64,000 nt of DNA, from contig NZ_CADIKC010000005.1 in assembly GCF_902859805.1 (NCBI RefSeq), positions 124,001-188,000 on the forward strand, in the 5' to 3' direction. Below, in pieces: positions 11,170 through 19,992 of the stretch. Origin of the DNA: Paraburkholderia sediminicola. GTDB lineage: Bacteria; Pseudomonadota; Gammaproteobacteria; Burkholderiales; Burkholderiaceae. Position numbers and translations under genes: made by a program. Within the stretch, counting starts at the first letter, position 1. Each line of letters starts with the position of its first letter. Below the pieces are notes generated by a model, which had not been told where the DNA came from, did no database searches, and worked only from the letters and a program-made list of their open reading frames with translations.

Positions 11170-11262
11170 CGTTACTTCTGCTGACCGACTTGTAAAGGCC
11201 GCCGGCTAAGCCGGTCGGCGCGGTCGATGGTTGTCGCCAAACCGTTACGTTAAACCCTTCAG

Positions 11263-11520
11263 TTAGTGAAGAATCACCGGTTGATGCATCAGGCTGTCGA
11301 ATTGCCCGAGGAATTCGTCTACCTCATCCAGCGACGGTTCCTCTTCGATCAGCTTTTGCACATGCTCGCGGAAACGCGCTGCCATTGCGCCGTCAATGTA
11401 GATTTCGCGCTGCATGTTCTTGTCGACGATCTCGTAGCCGCCGGATTTCATGGCCAGCGGGCCTTCCTGCGGCGGAAACTCGACGACACAATAGTTGGGG
11501 CTGTTATAGATCATTTGCAT
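11263..11520 (-). CDS. DUF3567 family protein
   Basis: 85 aa protein typical of Burkholderiales, starting MQMIYNSPNYCVVEFPPQEG and including REIYIDGAMAARFREHVQKL. Function unknown; the family is small, acidic and soluble. A single gene with its own terminator about 95 nt downstream. Preceded on its strand by AGGAGTGTCGCC as ribosome-binding site, which supports the start. Confidence 0.87.
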   Translation of the reverse strand: MQMIYNSPNYCVVEFPPQEGPLAMKSGGYEIVDKNMQREIYIDGAMAARFREHVQKLIEEEPSLDEVDEFLGQFDSLMHQPVILH

Positions 11521-11637
11521 GGCGACACTCCTTATTTCCGTTGGCTCCTGGCCATTCCTGCGCCATAGGTGGAGCTTGTGGTGTGGAATTCAAGGGGTGG
11601 GTCCGGATTGACGCTTGTACAGTTCCGAACCTACCGG

Positions 11638-12426
11638 TTAGACCGGCTTTCCAAGAAACGTTTCAAGCAGTGCAGCAAAACGGTGAGATTGCTCGATGGG
11701 CGCGAGATGAGCGGCATCGAGTAGTTCGAACTGTGCGCCTTGGATGGCGTCTGCTATTGCCTGCGTAGCAGCAGGTAGCGTGCCCGTGTCATGGCGGCCT
11801 CCCACGGCCAACGTCGGGCAACGAATTGTTCCCAGCTTACCGCGTAGATCGAAATCGCGCAGGGCTTCGCACGCCATCGCGTAGCCTTCTGGCAACGTAT
11901 GGGTCAGCACGTCGCGAATCTGCTCGACTGCTTCGGGATGCGCTGCCTGAAAATCGGGCGTCAACCAGCGGCTCAACGTCGCGGGCACCAGGGGCGCCAT
12001 ACCCTCATTGCGCGCCGCCGCCGCGCGTTGATCCCATATCGCGCGGCCTTCGGGCGGCGTGCCGGCTGTGGTGTCGGCAACGGTTAGTGTGTCGACGCGC
12101 GACGGATGGTCCAGCGCGAATTGCTGCGCGATCATGCCGCCCATCGACATGCCGACGAGATGCGTGGTGGGTGCGCCGAGCGCATCGAGCAGTTCGGCGA
12201 GATCGCGGGACAGATCGGCAATGCTGAACGGGTCGCTTGATACCGCGGTCTTGCCGTGGCCGCGCAGGTCGTAGCGCAGCACGGTGTACTCGTCGCGGAA
12301 ATAGCCGGCGAGTTGGTCCCACACAGACAGATCGCCGCCGAGCTGATGAACAAACGTCAGCCACGGCCCGCCGCCCTCATTGCTCAGGACATAGCGCGTT
12401 TCGATACCGTTGATTTTCACTTGCAT
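11638..12426 (-). CDS. alpha/beta hydrolase, enol-lactonase-like
   Basis: 262 aa alpha/beta hydrolase. The oxyanion region is TFVHQLGGDLSVWDQL, where the usual HG is replaced by HQLG. The nucleophile elbow is GMSMGG, the acid is in VGGRHDTGTLP, and the catalytic His is in AAHLAPIEQ. Overall it resembles 3-oxoadipate enol-lactonase (PcaD) of the beta-ketoadipate pathway, but no other pca gene is nearby, so the substrate is uncertain. Start ATG is preceded by AAGGAGCCCGC. Stands alone between the DUF3567 and DUF3108 genes. Confidence 0.8.
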   Translation of the reverse strand: MQVKINGIETRYVLSNEGGGPWLTFVHQLGGDLSVWDQLAGYFRDEYTVLRYDLRGHGKTAVSSDPFSIADLSRDLAELLDALGAPTTHLVGMSMGGMIAQQFALDHPSRVDTLTVADTTAGTPPEGRAIWDQRAAAARNEGMAPLVPATLSRWLTPDFQAAHPEAVEQIRDVLTHTLPEGYAMACEALRDFDLRGKLGTIRCPTLAVGGRHDTGTLPAATQAIADAIQGAQFELLDAAHLAPIEQSHRFAALLETFLGKPV

Positions 12427-12584
12427 GCGGGCTCCTTGAAGGGGGACGCAGTGGAAAGAGCCGTTGGCGCGCTTCTTCCGCCTTCACTATACCTACGTGA
12501 CGGCCGCGCGAACGGTTGCAGTTCATCGTGCGAGTGAGTTGCGTCGCGGAAGTTTCAGCGATCTGTTCGAGACCCTGCTCGGGT

Positions 12585-13880
12585 TCAGGGTTTTTCGGGC
12601 GAGTTGCCAGGCACGGTCGAATCGACTGCGGGGGTAGTTTCCGGCGTTAGTGGCGGTGAGTTGGCGGGCGACTGGTTTGCCGAATTGTCAGGTGAAGGAT
12701 TGCCGGCGCCATTGGAACCACTCGTGCCGTCAACGCTGCCGCCCTGACTGCCCGTCTCGTCTGCATTGAGCTTGCCGCGCCACACCAGTTCGAATTGCGT
12801 GCCATTCGGTTCGGTCTGCATGATTCGCGCGGGCAGCCAGCCAAGCGACGGCGCGAGCCAAACGTCGATGCGGCGCAGATCCCCGTCATGACGAGGCAAA
12901 CGCTTGAAGTGGCGCGTCTCGAGGTAGCCCTGCGCGGTGCGGATGGTTTCGTCGCCGATTGTTTCGACTGGCCAGTTCTCGCCGCTGTTGTTGTCGACCA
13001 CGAAGAATTGCCGCGTCACGCCCGGCTTATAGGCGGCCGGGTCGCCGCGCACGAGGCTGGCGAGTTGCATGACCATGCTGAAACGGTCCTGCGCGCCGTC
13101 GGGCAGCGGCAGCGTGGTTGGGGTACGCGTGAAAGCGATGTTTTTGTCGATGCGATTGAAGATCGCCACGTCTTCCGGACGACGGCCGCGCTTTTCGATG
13201 TACTGATCCGGCGCGAGGCCGAATGCGTCGATGCGGCCATGGCTCGAATACACGAACGTGCCGACGAACGGCAACGGCACGGAGACGACCATTTCATAAC
13301 TCTGTGCGTTGCTGGTCCAGTGGATGGTGCCCGGCTGATTGCGCACGCCGTTGTAGAACGTGTCGTACTGCAGTTCGCCGGACGGCGGAACGGAGAACTT
13401 CACACCCGTGGCAGCTTGAGGCGCGCTCGCGGCTGCAGGGGCGCTGGCCGTGCCGGCGGCGGTTGCGCCCGCCTTGGCGTTGGCATCGGATTGACTCGCC
13501 GCAGCCGGTGCGCTCGCCGCGGCATCGGATGCGGCCGCGACCGCGGGCGCCTGCTTTGCCGGTTGCGTCGCCGTCAACACGTGTTCGCGCGGCTTGCTTG
13601 CAACGGCCTTGCGCGCCGGCGCAGGCGTTGCCGCTTGCTGCGCGTCGGTAGCGGGTTTTCGTTCGATACGCTCGGGTGTCAGCAGTGCAACCTGCACCGG
13701 GACATGTTCGTTGTCTGATGGATTCAGCGACGCGCGGTTGCGCTCGACCCATTGCGCCGCGATCCAGTGCAGGACGGCCACTGCCAGCAGAACCGCAAGC
13801 CATCGCCCGATCCGCAAACCGGCGCGCGACCCGACGGGCGGCGTGCGATCAGTGCGTTGTGCGGTGGAAGGTGTGGACAT
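12585..13880 (-). CDS. DUF3108 domain-containing envelope protein
   Basis: 431 aa. Starts MSTPSTAQRTD, placed 10 nt after the IclR gene stop; upstream in-frame codons overlap that gene. One transmembrane anchor lies at about residues 30-45 (WLAVLLAVAVLHWIAAQWV). A long Ala/Pro/Ser/Lys-rich linker follows, then a DUF3108 domain (SGELQYDTFYNGVRNQPGT onward). The C-terminus is a Gly/Asn/Pro-rich tail. DUF3108 proteins are predicted periplasmic with unknown role. The low-complexity linker suggests spanning of the peptidoglycan. Likely co-transcribed with the IclR gene. Confidence 0.78.
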   Translation of the reverse strand: MSTPSTAQRTDRTPPVGSRAGLRIGRWLAVLLAVAVLHWIAAQWVERNRASLNPSDNEHVPVQVALLTPERIERKPATDAQQAATPAPARKAVASKPREHVLTATQPAKQAPAVAAASDAAASAPAAASQSDANAKAGATAAGTASAPAAASAPQAATGVKFSVPPSGELQYDTFYNGVRNQPGTIHWTSNAQSYEMVVSVPLPFVGTFVYSSHGRIDAFGLAPDQYIEKRGRRPEDVAIFNRIDKNIAFTRTPTTLPLPDGAQDRFSMVMQLASLVRGDPAAYKPGVTRQFFVVDNNSGENWPVETIGDETIRTAQGYLETRHFKRLPRHDGDLRRIDVWLAPSLGWLPARIMQTEPNGTQFELVWRGKLNADETGSQGGSVDGTSGSNGAGNPSPDNSANQSPANSPPLTPETTPAVDSTVPGNSPEKP

Positions 13881-13890
13881 AGGCGAATCG

Positions 13891-14796
13891 TCAGCGTGGC
13901 GCCGCACTATACCCGAGCTCATACGAGAGCTTTTGCGCACATTCGCGCAGCGCCATATCGATCTCGCCGCCCCAGCGGATATCGAATGCGCCTTCGTGGC
14001 CGAGTGCGACCAGGCCCAGCGCAAGATCGCCGGTCGAGTCGAAGACCGGCATGCAGAACGCGTGGATGGTCGGCAGCAACATGCCTTCCACACGCGCGGC
14101 TTCGTGCTGCCGCACCTCGGCCAGCACCCGCTCGACCTCGTCCCGCGTGCGCGGGCCGCCCATATGCGACGAGCGGCGCGAATCGGCCAGTTCGCGCTCC
14201 AGCATCGCGGCGGTCTTGCTGGACGGCAGATAGGCGGCAAACAGCAGGCCGGTGGCGGAGCTGAGCAGCGGCATCACGTCGCCGAGCTTGAGCGACGCCT
14301 TGGCCGGGTGGCTCGATTCCATCCAGTGGACCATCGTCGGCCCCTGATTGCCCCACACGGCGATGCCCACCGTCAGATCGAGCTGGTCGCGCAGTTCGGC
14401 GAGCGCAATGCGTGCGAGCTTCACGCCGTCGACGCGGGCAAGCCGCGCGAGCCCCAATTGCAACGCGAAGCCGCCCAGTTCGTAGCGGCCCGACAGCGGA
14501 TCCTGCGCCACTACGCCGAGGCGCAGGAAGCTCACCAGATAGCGGTGCGCTTTCGCCGGGCTCATGCCGGCACGCTGCGCCAGATCGCGCAGCATCATCG
14601 CGCGCGGTTCGTGCGTCAGCACCTCGAGCAACCTGAAACCGACTTCGATCGACTGGATGCCGGAGCGCAGCTTTTCCTCGCCGGCCTCGATGCTTTCGTC
14701 GTCGGATTCGGGCGCGTCGAGCGGTTCCCGTGGTTCCTGCGGTTCAGCGGAGTCGGTATCGGTACGGATCGCGCCGGAGCGGGCAATTGGAGGCAT
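13891..14796 (-). CDS. IclR family transcriptional regulator
   Basis: 301 aa. After a 45-residue acidic N-terminal extension comes the winged helix (IQSIEVGFRLLEVLTHE ... MMLRDLAQRAGMSPAKAHRYL). It is followed by the IclR effector-binding domain with GPTMVHWMESSHPAKASLKL and the HAFCMPVFDSTGDLALGLVALG block. It reads divergently from the FAH-family hydrolase gene, which it probably regulates. A short inverted repeat lies in the 169-nt gap. The effector is unknown. Confidence 0.88.
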   Translation of the reverse strand: MPPIARSGAIRTDTDSAEPQEPREPLDAPESDDESIEAGEEKLRSGIQSIEVGFRLLEVLTHEPRAMMLRDLAQRAGMSPAKAHRYLVSFLRLGVVAQDPLSGRYELGGFALQLGLARLARVDGVKLARIALAELRDQLDLTVGIAVWGNQGPTMVHWMESSHPAKASLKLGDVMPLLSSATGLLFAAYLPSSKTAAMLERELADSRRSSHMGGPRTRDEVERVLAEVRQHEAARVEGMLLPTIHAFCMPVFDSTGDLALGLVALGHEGAFDIRWGGEIDMALRECAQKLSYELGYSAAPR

Positions 14797-14923
14797 GAGC
14801 GAGGCGCATGGAGCGCGTTCAAAGACAGTGAGAGAGGCGTTGAGCCGGGTCCGACGACCGTGCCGCCACCTTGCGCAAACCGCCGCCGGGCGACGGCACT
14901 TGGGCCGCGCCGATTCACCATCG

Positions 14924-14941
14924 TAGAATAGATTCCTTCTA
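14924..14941. promoter_or_regulatory. candidate IclR operator
   Basis: Inverted repeat TAGAA-(8 nt)-TTCTA just upstream of the FAH-family gene and inside the divergent gap to the IclR gene. Position and symmetry fit a regulator site; there is no direct evidence of binding. Confidence 0.3.
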
Positions 14942-14965
14942 TCGTCACTAACGGTTCACTCCCCT

Positions 14966-15949
14966 ATGAAACTTGCCACGCTGAAGGACGGCACGCGCGA
15001 CGGTCAACTGATCGTCGTGTCCCGCGACCTGCACACCGCGGCCGTCGCCGACGCGATCGCGCCCACCATGCAGCGCGTGCTCGACGACTGGGCCTTCTAT
15101 GCGCCGCAATTGCAGGACCTGTACGACGCGCTCAACCAGGGCCGCGCGCGCAACACCTTCCCGTTCGACGCCAAAGAATGCATGGCGCCGCTGCCGCGCG
15201 CGTTCCAGTGGGCCGACGGTTCGTCGTACGTGAATCATGTGGAGCTGGTGCGCCGCGCGCGTGGCGCGGAAATGCCGCCGGAATTCTGGACTGATCCGCT
15301 GATGTACCAGGGCGGCAGCGATGACTTCATCGGCCCGAAAGACGATGTGCTGTGCGCCTCCGAAGAATTCGGCATCGACTTCGAAGCGGAAGTCGCCGTG
15401 ATCACCACCGATGTGCCGATGGGCGCCACGCCCGACCAGGCGCTCAGGAGCGTACGTCTGGTGACGCTCGTCAACGACGTCTCGCTGCGCAATCTGATCC
15501 CCGCTGAGCTCGCAAAGGGCTTCGGCTTTTTCCAGAGCAAGCCGGCCACGTCGTTCGCGCCGGTTGCCGTGACGCCCGATGAACTCGGCGAGAGCTGGTG
15601 CGAAGGGCGCCTGCACCGGCCGATGATTGTCCACTGGAACAACAGGAAGGTCGGCCAACCCGATGCCGGCACCGACATGGTGTTCCACTTCGGCCAACTG
15701 ATTTCGCACGCGGCGAAAACGCGCAACCTGCGCGCCGGTGCGATTGTCGGCTCGGGCACGGTGTCGAACAAGGACGCGAAGCGCGGCTATTGCTGTATCG
15801 CTGAGAAGCGCTGCCTCGAGACCATCGAGCACGGTGCGCCGCAAACCGAGTTTATGAAGTTCGGCGATACCGTGAAGATCGAGATGTTCGACGATGCGGG
15901 CAAGTCGATTTTCGGTTCAATCGACCAGGGCATTGCGCCGCTGGATTGA
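14966..15949 (+). CDS. fumarylacetoacetate hydrolase family protein
   Basis: 327 aa FAH-fold protein with N-terminal domain MKLATLKDGTRDGQLIVVSRDL, of the larger two-domain subgroup. The metal-binding acidic residues lie in EEFGIDFEAEVAVITTDVPMGA, and GSGTVSNKD is a further conserved block. Members cleave C-C bonds in acylpyruvates such as fumarylacetoacetate, using Mg or Ca. Without hmgA nearby, a role in tyrosine breakdown is only one possibility. Divergent from the IclR gene. Confidence 0.86.
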   Translation: MKLATLKDGTRDGQLIVVSRDLHTAAVADAIAPTMQRVLDDWAFYAPQLQDLYDALNQGRARNTFPFDAKECMAPLPRAFQWADGSSYVNHVELVRRARGAEMPPEFWTDPLMYQGGSDDFIGPKDDVLCASEEFGIDFEAEVAVITTDVPMGATPDQALRSVRLVTLVNDVSLRNLIPAELAKGFGFFQSKPATSFAPVAVTPDELGESWCEGRLHRPMIVHWNNRKVGQPDAGTDMVFHFGQLISHAAKTRNLRAGAIVGSGTVSNKDAKRGYCCIAEKRCLETIEHGAPQTEFMKFGDTVKIEMFDDAGKSIFGSIDQGIAPLD

Positions 15950-16151
15950 TGCGCCGGGTTGGTGCGGACCGTGGCATCAGGGGAGCGCCGTGAGCGCTTC
16001 GTCGCTTACGAAAGGGTTTCGCCCGATGCCGCCGTCACGAGGCGCCGCTACACTGACTGGCGCGGCGGCGGCCCCGGGATAGCGGCTGTCCGTTGATCGC
16101 GAAACCAACGCGAAGCCGCACGTGAGCAGGACACAAGCAACACATAAGTAA

Positions 16152-16173
16152 CACTCAAGCAGCACTCAAGCAG
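16152..16173. repeat. CACTCAAGCAG tandem pair
   Basis: Two perfect abutting 11-bp copies (16152-16162, 16163-16173) with a decayed ACATAAGTA-type unit before them. They lie 50 nt upstream of the Liv-type binding protein gene, in the 270-nt gap after the FAH gene. Confidence 0.7.
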
Positions 16174-16219
16174 CACACCGGCGATACATCAAAACGAAAA
16201 ACCGAGGTGAGGAGACAGC

Positions 16220-17440
16220 ATGCCGCGATTTGAAACCACCGAACGAGCAATCCTGGGCACGCGCACAGCGAGCGTACGCGCAACACCATCGTGCCGCGGG
16301 CTCGCCCTTCTTGCCGCCGCGCTGTGTGCCGCGCTGCCCACCATCGCGCTCGCGCAGGTGAAGATCGGCCTCGTGCTCTCGCTGACCGGGCCCGCCGCGT
16401 CGCTCGGCATTCCCGCGCGCGACACAGTCACACTGCTGCCCAGGCAGATCGGCGGGCAGAGCGTCGAATACATCGTGCTCGACGACGCGTCCGACACCAC
16501 GCAGGCCGTGCAGGACACCAAGAAGTTGATCTCCGAAAATCACGTCGACGCGATTATCGGTTCGTCGATCACACCGAATTCGCTCGCGATGATCGACGTG
16601 GTTGCCGATGGCGAAACGCCGATGATCTCGCTGGCCTCGTCGGCGAAAATCATCGAACCGGTGGATGCAAAACGCCACTGGGTATTCAAGACTCCGCAGA
16701 CCGACGCGATGATGGCCTCGGCGATTGCCGAGCACGCCAGTACGCACGGCGTCAAAACGATCGCGTTCATCGGGCAGGCCGACGCGCTCGGCGAAACCTT
16801 TTACACCGAAGTCGCGAAGTTCGCGCAACTGCACCACATCAACGTGGTGGCGAGCGAGCGCTTCAATCGCACCGATCCGAGTGTGACCGGCCAGGTTCTG
16901 AAGATTCTCGCGACTCATCCGGATGCGGTGGTGGTCGGCGCGGCCGGCACGCCCGCCGCGCTGCCGCCGAAGACCCTCAGGGAACGCGGCTACAAAGGGC
17001 TGATCTATCACAATCATGGCGTCGGCAATAACGACTTCCTGCGGGTGTGCGGCGCCGACTGCAACGGCACGTTCCTGCCCGCGAGCCCGGTGCTGGTCGC
17101 TGCGCAATTGCCGGCGGACCATCCCGCCAAACGTCTCGCGCTCGACTACATCGCGCGCTTCGAGGCATTGCGCGGACCGGGCAGCGTGTCGGCGTTCGGC
17201 TCGTACACCTGGGACGCCGGCATGCTGCTCAGCAACGCGGTGCCGATCGCGCTCAAGGTGGCCGCGCCCGGCACGCCGGAATTTCGCGGTGCTTTACGTG
17301 ATGCGCTGGAAGCGACACGTGCTCTTGCGGACACCAACGGCGTGGTCAACATGAGCGCCACGGATCACCTCGGACTCGATCAACGGGCACGCGTGATGGT
17401 CGAAATCAAGAATGCGAAGTGGGTTTATCAGCCGCATTGA
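16220..17440 (+). CDS. ABC transporter substrate-binding protein, branched-chain amino acid type
   Basis: 406 aa periplasmic binding protein of the LivJ/LivK family (Peripla_BP_6). Residues 28-45 form a hydrophobic signal sequence (GLALLAAALCAALPTIALAQ), followed by VKIGLVLSLTGPAASLGIPA. DAIIGSSITPNSLAMIDVV and GVVNMSATDHLGLD are conserved blocks. A strong ribosome-binding site GAGGTGAGGAGACAGC supports the start despite the basic 27-residue lead. No permease or ATPase genes adjoin it, so it is an orphan receptor; ligand could be an amino acid, amide or aromatic acid. Confidence 0.85.
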   Translation: MPRFETTERAILGTRTASVRATPSCRGLALLAAALCAALPTIALAQVKIGLVLSLTGPAASLGIPARDTVTLLPRQIGGQSVEYIVLDDASDTTQAVQDTKKLISENHVDAIIGSSITPNSLAMIDVVADGETPMISLASSAKIIEPVDAKRHWVFKTPQTDAMMASAIAEHASTHGVKTIAFIGQADALGETFYTEVAKFAQLHHINVVASERFNRTDPSVTGQVLKILATHPDAVVVGAAGTPAALPPKTLRERGYKGLIYHNHGVGNNDFLRVCGADCNGTFLPASPVLVAAQLPADHPAKRLALDYIARFEALRGPGSVSAFGSYTWDAGMLLSNAVPIALKVAAPGTPEFRGALRDALEATRALADTNGVVNMSATDHLGLDQRARVMVEIKNAKWVYQPH

Positions 17441-17542
17441 AATTTTGCTGGGTTTGCGCGGGACTAGCGCGGAATATGGCGAATGTGCCCTTAGCTTGGG
17501 GCGACGGTTTCAACCGACATACCGATAGACGGATTGCTCATC

Positions 17543-18424
17543 ATGTCTCAGGCACCACACAGTAACGACGCGTTTTACGCGCACTACCACTCGCTGCAAT
17601 TGCACCGCCATCCGCATGGCGTGCTCGAAGTCGTGATGAGCGGCGAGGGCGCCAACAAGAGCGGCCTCGCCACCGCTAATGCGCGGATGCACTTCGAACT
17701 CGCCGAAATCTGGCGTGATATCGACCGGGATCCCGACACGCGCGTCGCGATCATTCGCGGCGAGGGCAAGGGCTTTTCGGCCGGCGGCGACCTGCAACTG
17801 GTTGAAGACATGGCGACCGATTTCGACGTCCGCGCCCGCGTGTGGCGCGAGGCGCGCGATCTCGTCTACAACGTGATCAACTGCAGCAAGCCTATCGTTT
17901 CGGCAATGCACGGCCCGGCGGTCGGCGCGGGACTCGTGGCCGGGCTGCTCGCCGATATCTCGATTGCGACGAAGTCGGCGCGCATTATCGACGGCCATAC
18001 GCGTTTGGGCGTGGCCGCCGGCGATCACGCGGCCATCGTCTGGCCACTCCTGTGCGGCATGGCCAAGGCCAAGTACTACCTGCTGCTTTGCGAGCCGGTG
18101 AGCGGCGAGGAAGCTGAGCGGATTGGTCTCGTGTCGCTCGCCGTCGACGAAAACGATCTGCGGCCCAAAGCGTTTGAAGTCGCGCAGAAACTGGCGCACG
18201 GCTCGCAAACGGCGATTCGCTGGACCAAGTACGCGCTGAACAACTGGCTGCGTTCGGCGGGGCCGGCGTTCGATACATCACTGGCACTGGAATTCATGGG
18301 CTTCGCCGGACCGGATGTGCGCGAAGGCGTGAGCTCGCTGCGCGAGCGGCGTGCCCCGGATTTTGGCGGCGCGGACCCGTGGAATGGGCCGCCTCGGCAG
18401 ACGCCGGGCGGTGGGCGCTCCTGA
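17543..18424 (+). CDS. enoyl-CoA hydratase/isomerase family protein
   Basis: 293 aa crotonase-fold protein. Start taken at MSQAPHSND; a TTG three codons upstream is possible. The oxyanion-hole segments are EGKGFSAGGDLQLVE and MHGPAVGAGLVAGLLADISI, followed by GHTRLGVAAGDHAAIVWPLL. It probably hydrates or isomerises an acyl-CoA thioester. Position after the Liv-type binding protein and before phaM hints at acyl-CoA or carboxylic-acid metabolism, but the substrate is not evident. Confidence 0.86.
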   Translation: MSQAPHSNDAFYAHYHSLQLHRHPHGVLEVVMSGEGANKSGLATANARMHFELAEIWRDIDRDPDTRVAIIRGEGKGFSAGGDLQLVEDMATDFDVRARVWREARDLVYNVINCSKPIVSAMHGPAVGAGLVAGLLADISIATKSARIIDGHTRLGVAAGDHAAIVWPLLCGMAKAKYYLLLCEPVSGEEAERIGLVSLAVDENDLRPKAFEVAQKLAHGSQTAIRWTKYALNNWLRSAGPAFDTSLALEFMGFAGPDVREGVSSLRERRAPDFGGADPWNGPPRQTPGGGRS

Positions 18425-18619
18425 AGCCGGAGGCCGGCTCACATTGCGCAACGCCCCGCCGGTCGGCACTTGAGGTGCTGCGCGAGCGGGGCAAACATGG
18501 GGCAAACCGCAGCCCAAACTAAGCGCGATTCGCAGCACCACGCGCGGTATGATCGAATTCGAATCAGACGCGCGCGGGACGGCGCTATTTCCTTCCCTTT
18601 ATGCAGCGAGGCGACAAGC

Positions 18620-19405
18620 ATGACTGATACATCTGGCACCACGCCGCCCTTTCCCGGCTTTCCTGGTTTTCCGCCCGCTGAAATGCTCGAACGCATGTGG
18701 GGCATGATGCGTCTCTCGCCGTTCGGTTCGGCGTTTTCGGGCGCGCAGCCTGGCAGCAACCTTGGGCCGTCGCTGTCGATGATGTCCGACATGATGGCGC
18801 CGCTCACCAACGTCGAAGAACTCGATAAGCGCATCACCGATATGCGCGCGGTCGAGCAGTGGCTCAAGCTGAATCTGAACATGCTGCAGTCCGCCATTCA
18901 GGCGCTCGAAGTGCAGCGTGCCACGCTCGCGACGCTGCGTGCGTTTGGTGCGTTCGCGCAGTCGTCGATGGCGCAGCCGGCTTCCGCGGCTGCCGCGCCG
19001 AGTCCGTCTCCGACCGGCTGGCCGCACCCGGAAGCCTCTGCGGCTTCGGCTTCGGCCAGTGCAAGCCCATCGGCCGCGTCCGACCCGGCACCCGAAGAAG
19101 GCGAGGCCGCTGCGGCGCCGCCGTTCGACGCCTCCGGCTGGTGGAATCTGCTGCAATCGCAGTTCAATCAGATCGCCCAGTTTGCGATGACGCAGCCAGG
19201 TGCGGCCGCATCGGACGGCTCGGCAACGGACTCGCCTGAAAGCGTGGCGAGCGCTTCAGCATCCGCAGGCGAAGCGGCTGACGTGCCGGAGGGGACCGCA
19301 GCCAAACGGCCTGCAGCGAAACGGGCAGCGCCGTCGGCTTCAACGGCCGCGAAGCGGGCAGGCAGTGCGAGCACCGCTCCCCGCGCAACGAAAAAGGATG
19401 TTTGA
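18620..19405 (+). CDS. phaM: PhaM-like polyhydroxybutyrate granule protein
   Basis: 261 aa, very close to the length reported for Ralstonia PhaM. The N-terminus contains PPFPGFPGFPPAEMLERMWGMM, and residues 55-110 form a helical region (LTNVEELDKRITDMRAVEQW ... MLQSAIQALEVQRATLATL). The C-terminus is histone-like: repeated AAKRPAAKRAAP, AAKRAG and ending RATKKDV. PhaM activates PHB synthase and ties granules to the nucleoid through its Lys/Ala-rich tail. Here the tail has mixed Lys/Arg AAKR units. Start chosen at MTDTSGTT after AGCGAGGCGAC. A GTCGGCGC hairpin (19423-19445) follows without a T run. Confidence 0.82.
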   Translation: MTDTSGTTPPFPGFPGFPPAEMLERMWGMMRLSPFGSAFSGAQPGSNLGPSLSMMSDMMAPLTNVEELDKRITDMRAVEQWLKLNLNMLQSAIQALEVQRATLATLRAFGAFAQSSMAQPASAAAAPSPSPTGWPHPEASAASASASASPSAASDPAPEEGEAAAAPPFDASGWWNLLQSQFNQIAQFAMTQPGAAASDGSATDSPESVASASASAGEAADVPEGTAAKRPAAKRAAPSASTAAKRAGSASTAPRATKKDV

Positions 19406-19992
19406 CGACAGGAATGAAACCGGTCGGCGCGACCTGTGCGCCGACAGCGTGCACAGCCGGCCCGACCGGCGGCTCCAGCAAAGGGAATTCGCCGCCTGTC
19501 ATGGTTTTGACCCCGATCGTCGGCCACACTCCGTGAATCGGGCCATTTATTGAGAGAAGTCAATCAGGCGCGGGAATTGCGTCTGCCAGGGCACGGGAAC
19601 CGTAAAGTCAGCGTGCTATCATTGTGTAAGCTTCATTTGGCTTTTGGGCGTGCGCTGAAAACAACCCATGCGACCCGTCCTTGCGCCATTCGCCGCCGGT
19701 ACCACCGGCGCAGAGCTGGACGGTGCGGATTCATCGCAGACTGGCTCGACCTCAGGCATAGGGTATCCCTCACCCACGGTTGGCCGCGCAGCGCGTAACT
19801 TCTGGTTAGCCGCGCCGCGCAAACGCCGGACTTCTTTGCTGCCCGGTGCATCTAGGCGGCCGATTACCGCGTAAAATTGAATGCTTGGCCGATAAACGGT
19901 GCACAAAACGGTGCGTTTCGTTCGTCATAAGCAAAAGTGCTACACGTAGTAGTTACAGACACAGACAGTATGCGCAGAACAGGGGTGGGACT
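19406..19992. other. 587-nt intergenic region with direct repeats
   Basis: No convincing gene on either strand. A hairpin at 19423-19445 (GTCGGCGC / GCGCCGAC) lies just after phaM. Near the ferritin-like gene, AAACGGTGC occurs twice in direct orientation (19894-19902, 19906-19914), 12 bp apart, which could be a regulator site. The long leader before the next start could hide a small RNA, but no clear promoter-terminator pair was found. Confidence 0.4.

Larger units (their letters stand above)
10935..11262. promoter_or_regulatory. upstream region of split metH
   Basis: 328 nt between the DUF3567 gene and metH, both on the minus strand. It holds the DUF3567 terminator (11131-11169), three ACAGGGGAAACA copies, and a GC-rich stretch next to metH. 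I looked for SAM, SAH and cobalamin riboswitch cores on the minus strand and could not recognise one by eye. No coding sequence is convincing. Confidence 0.35.
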
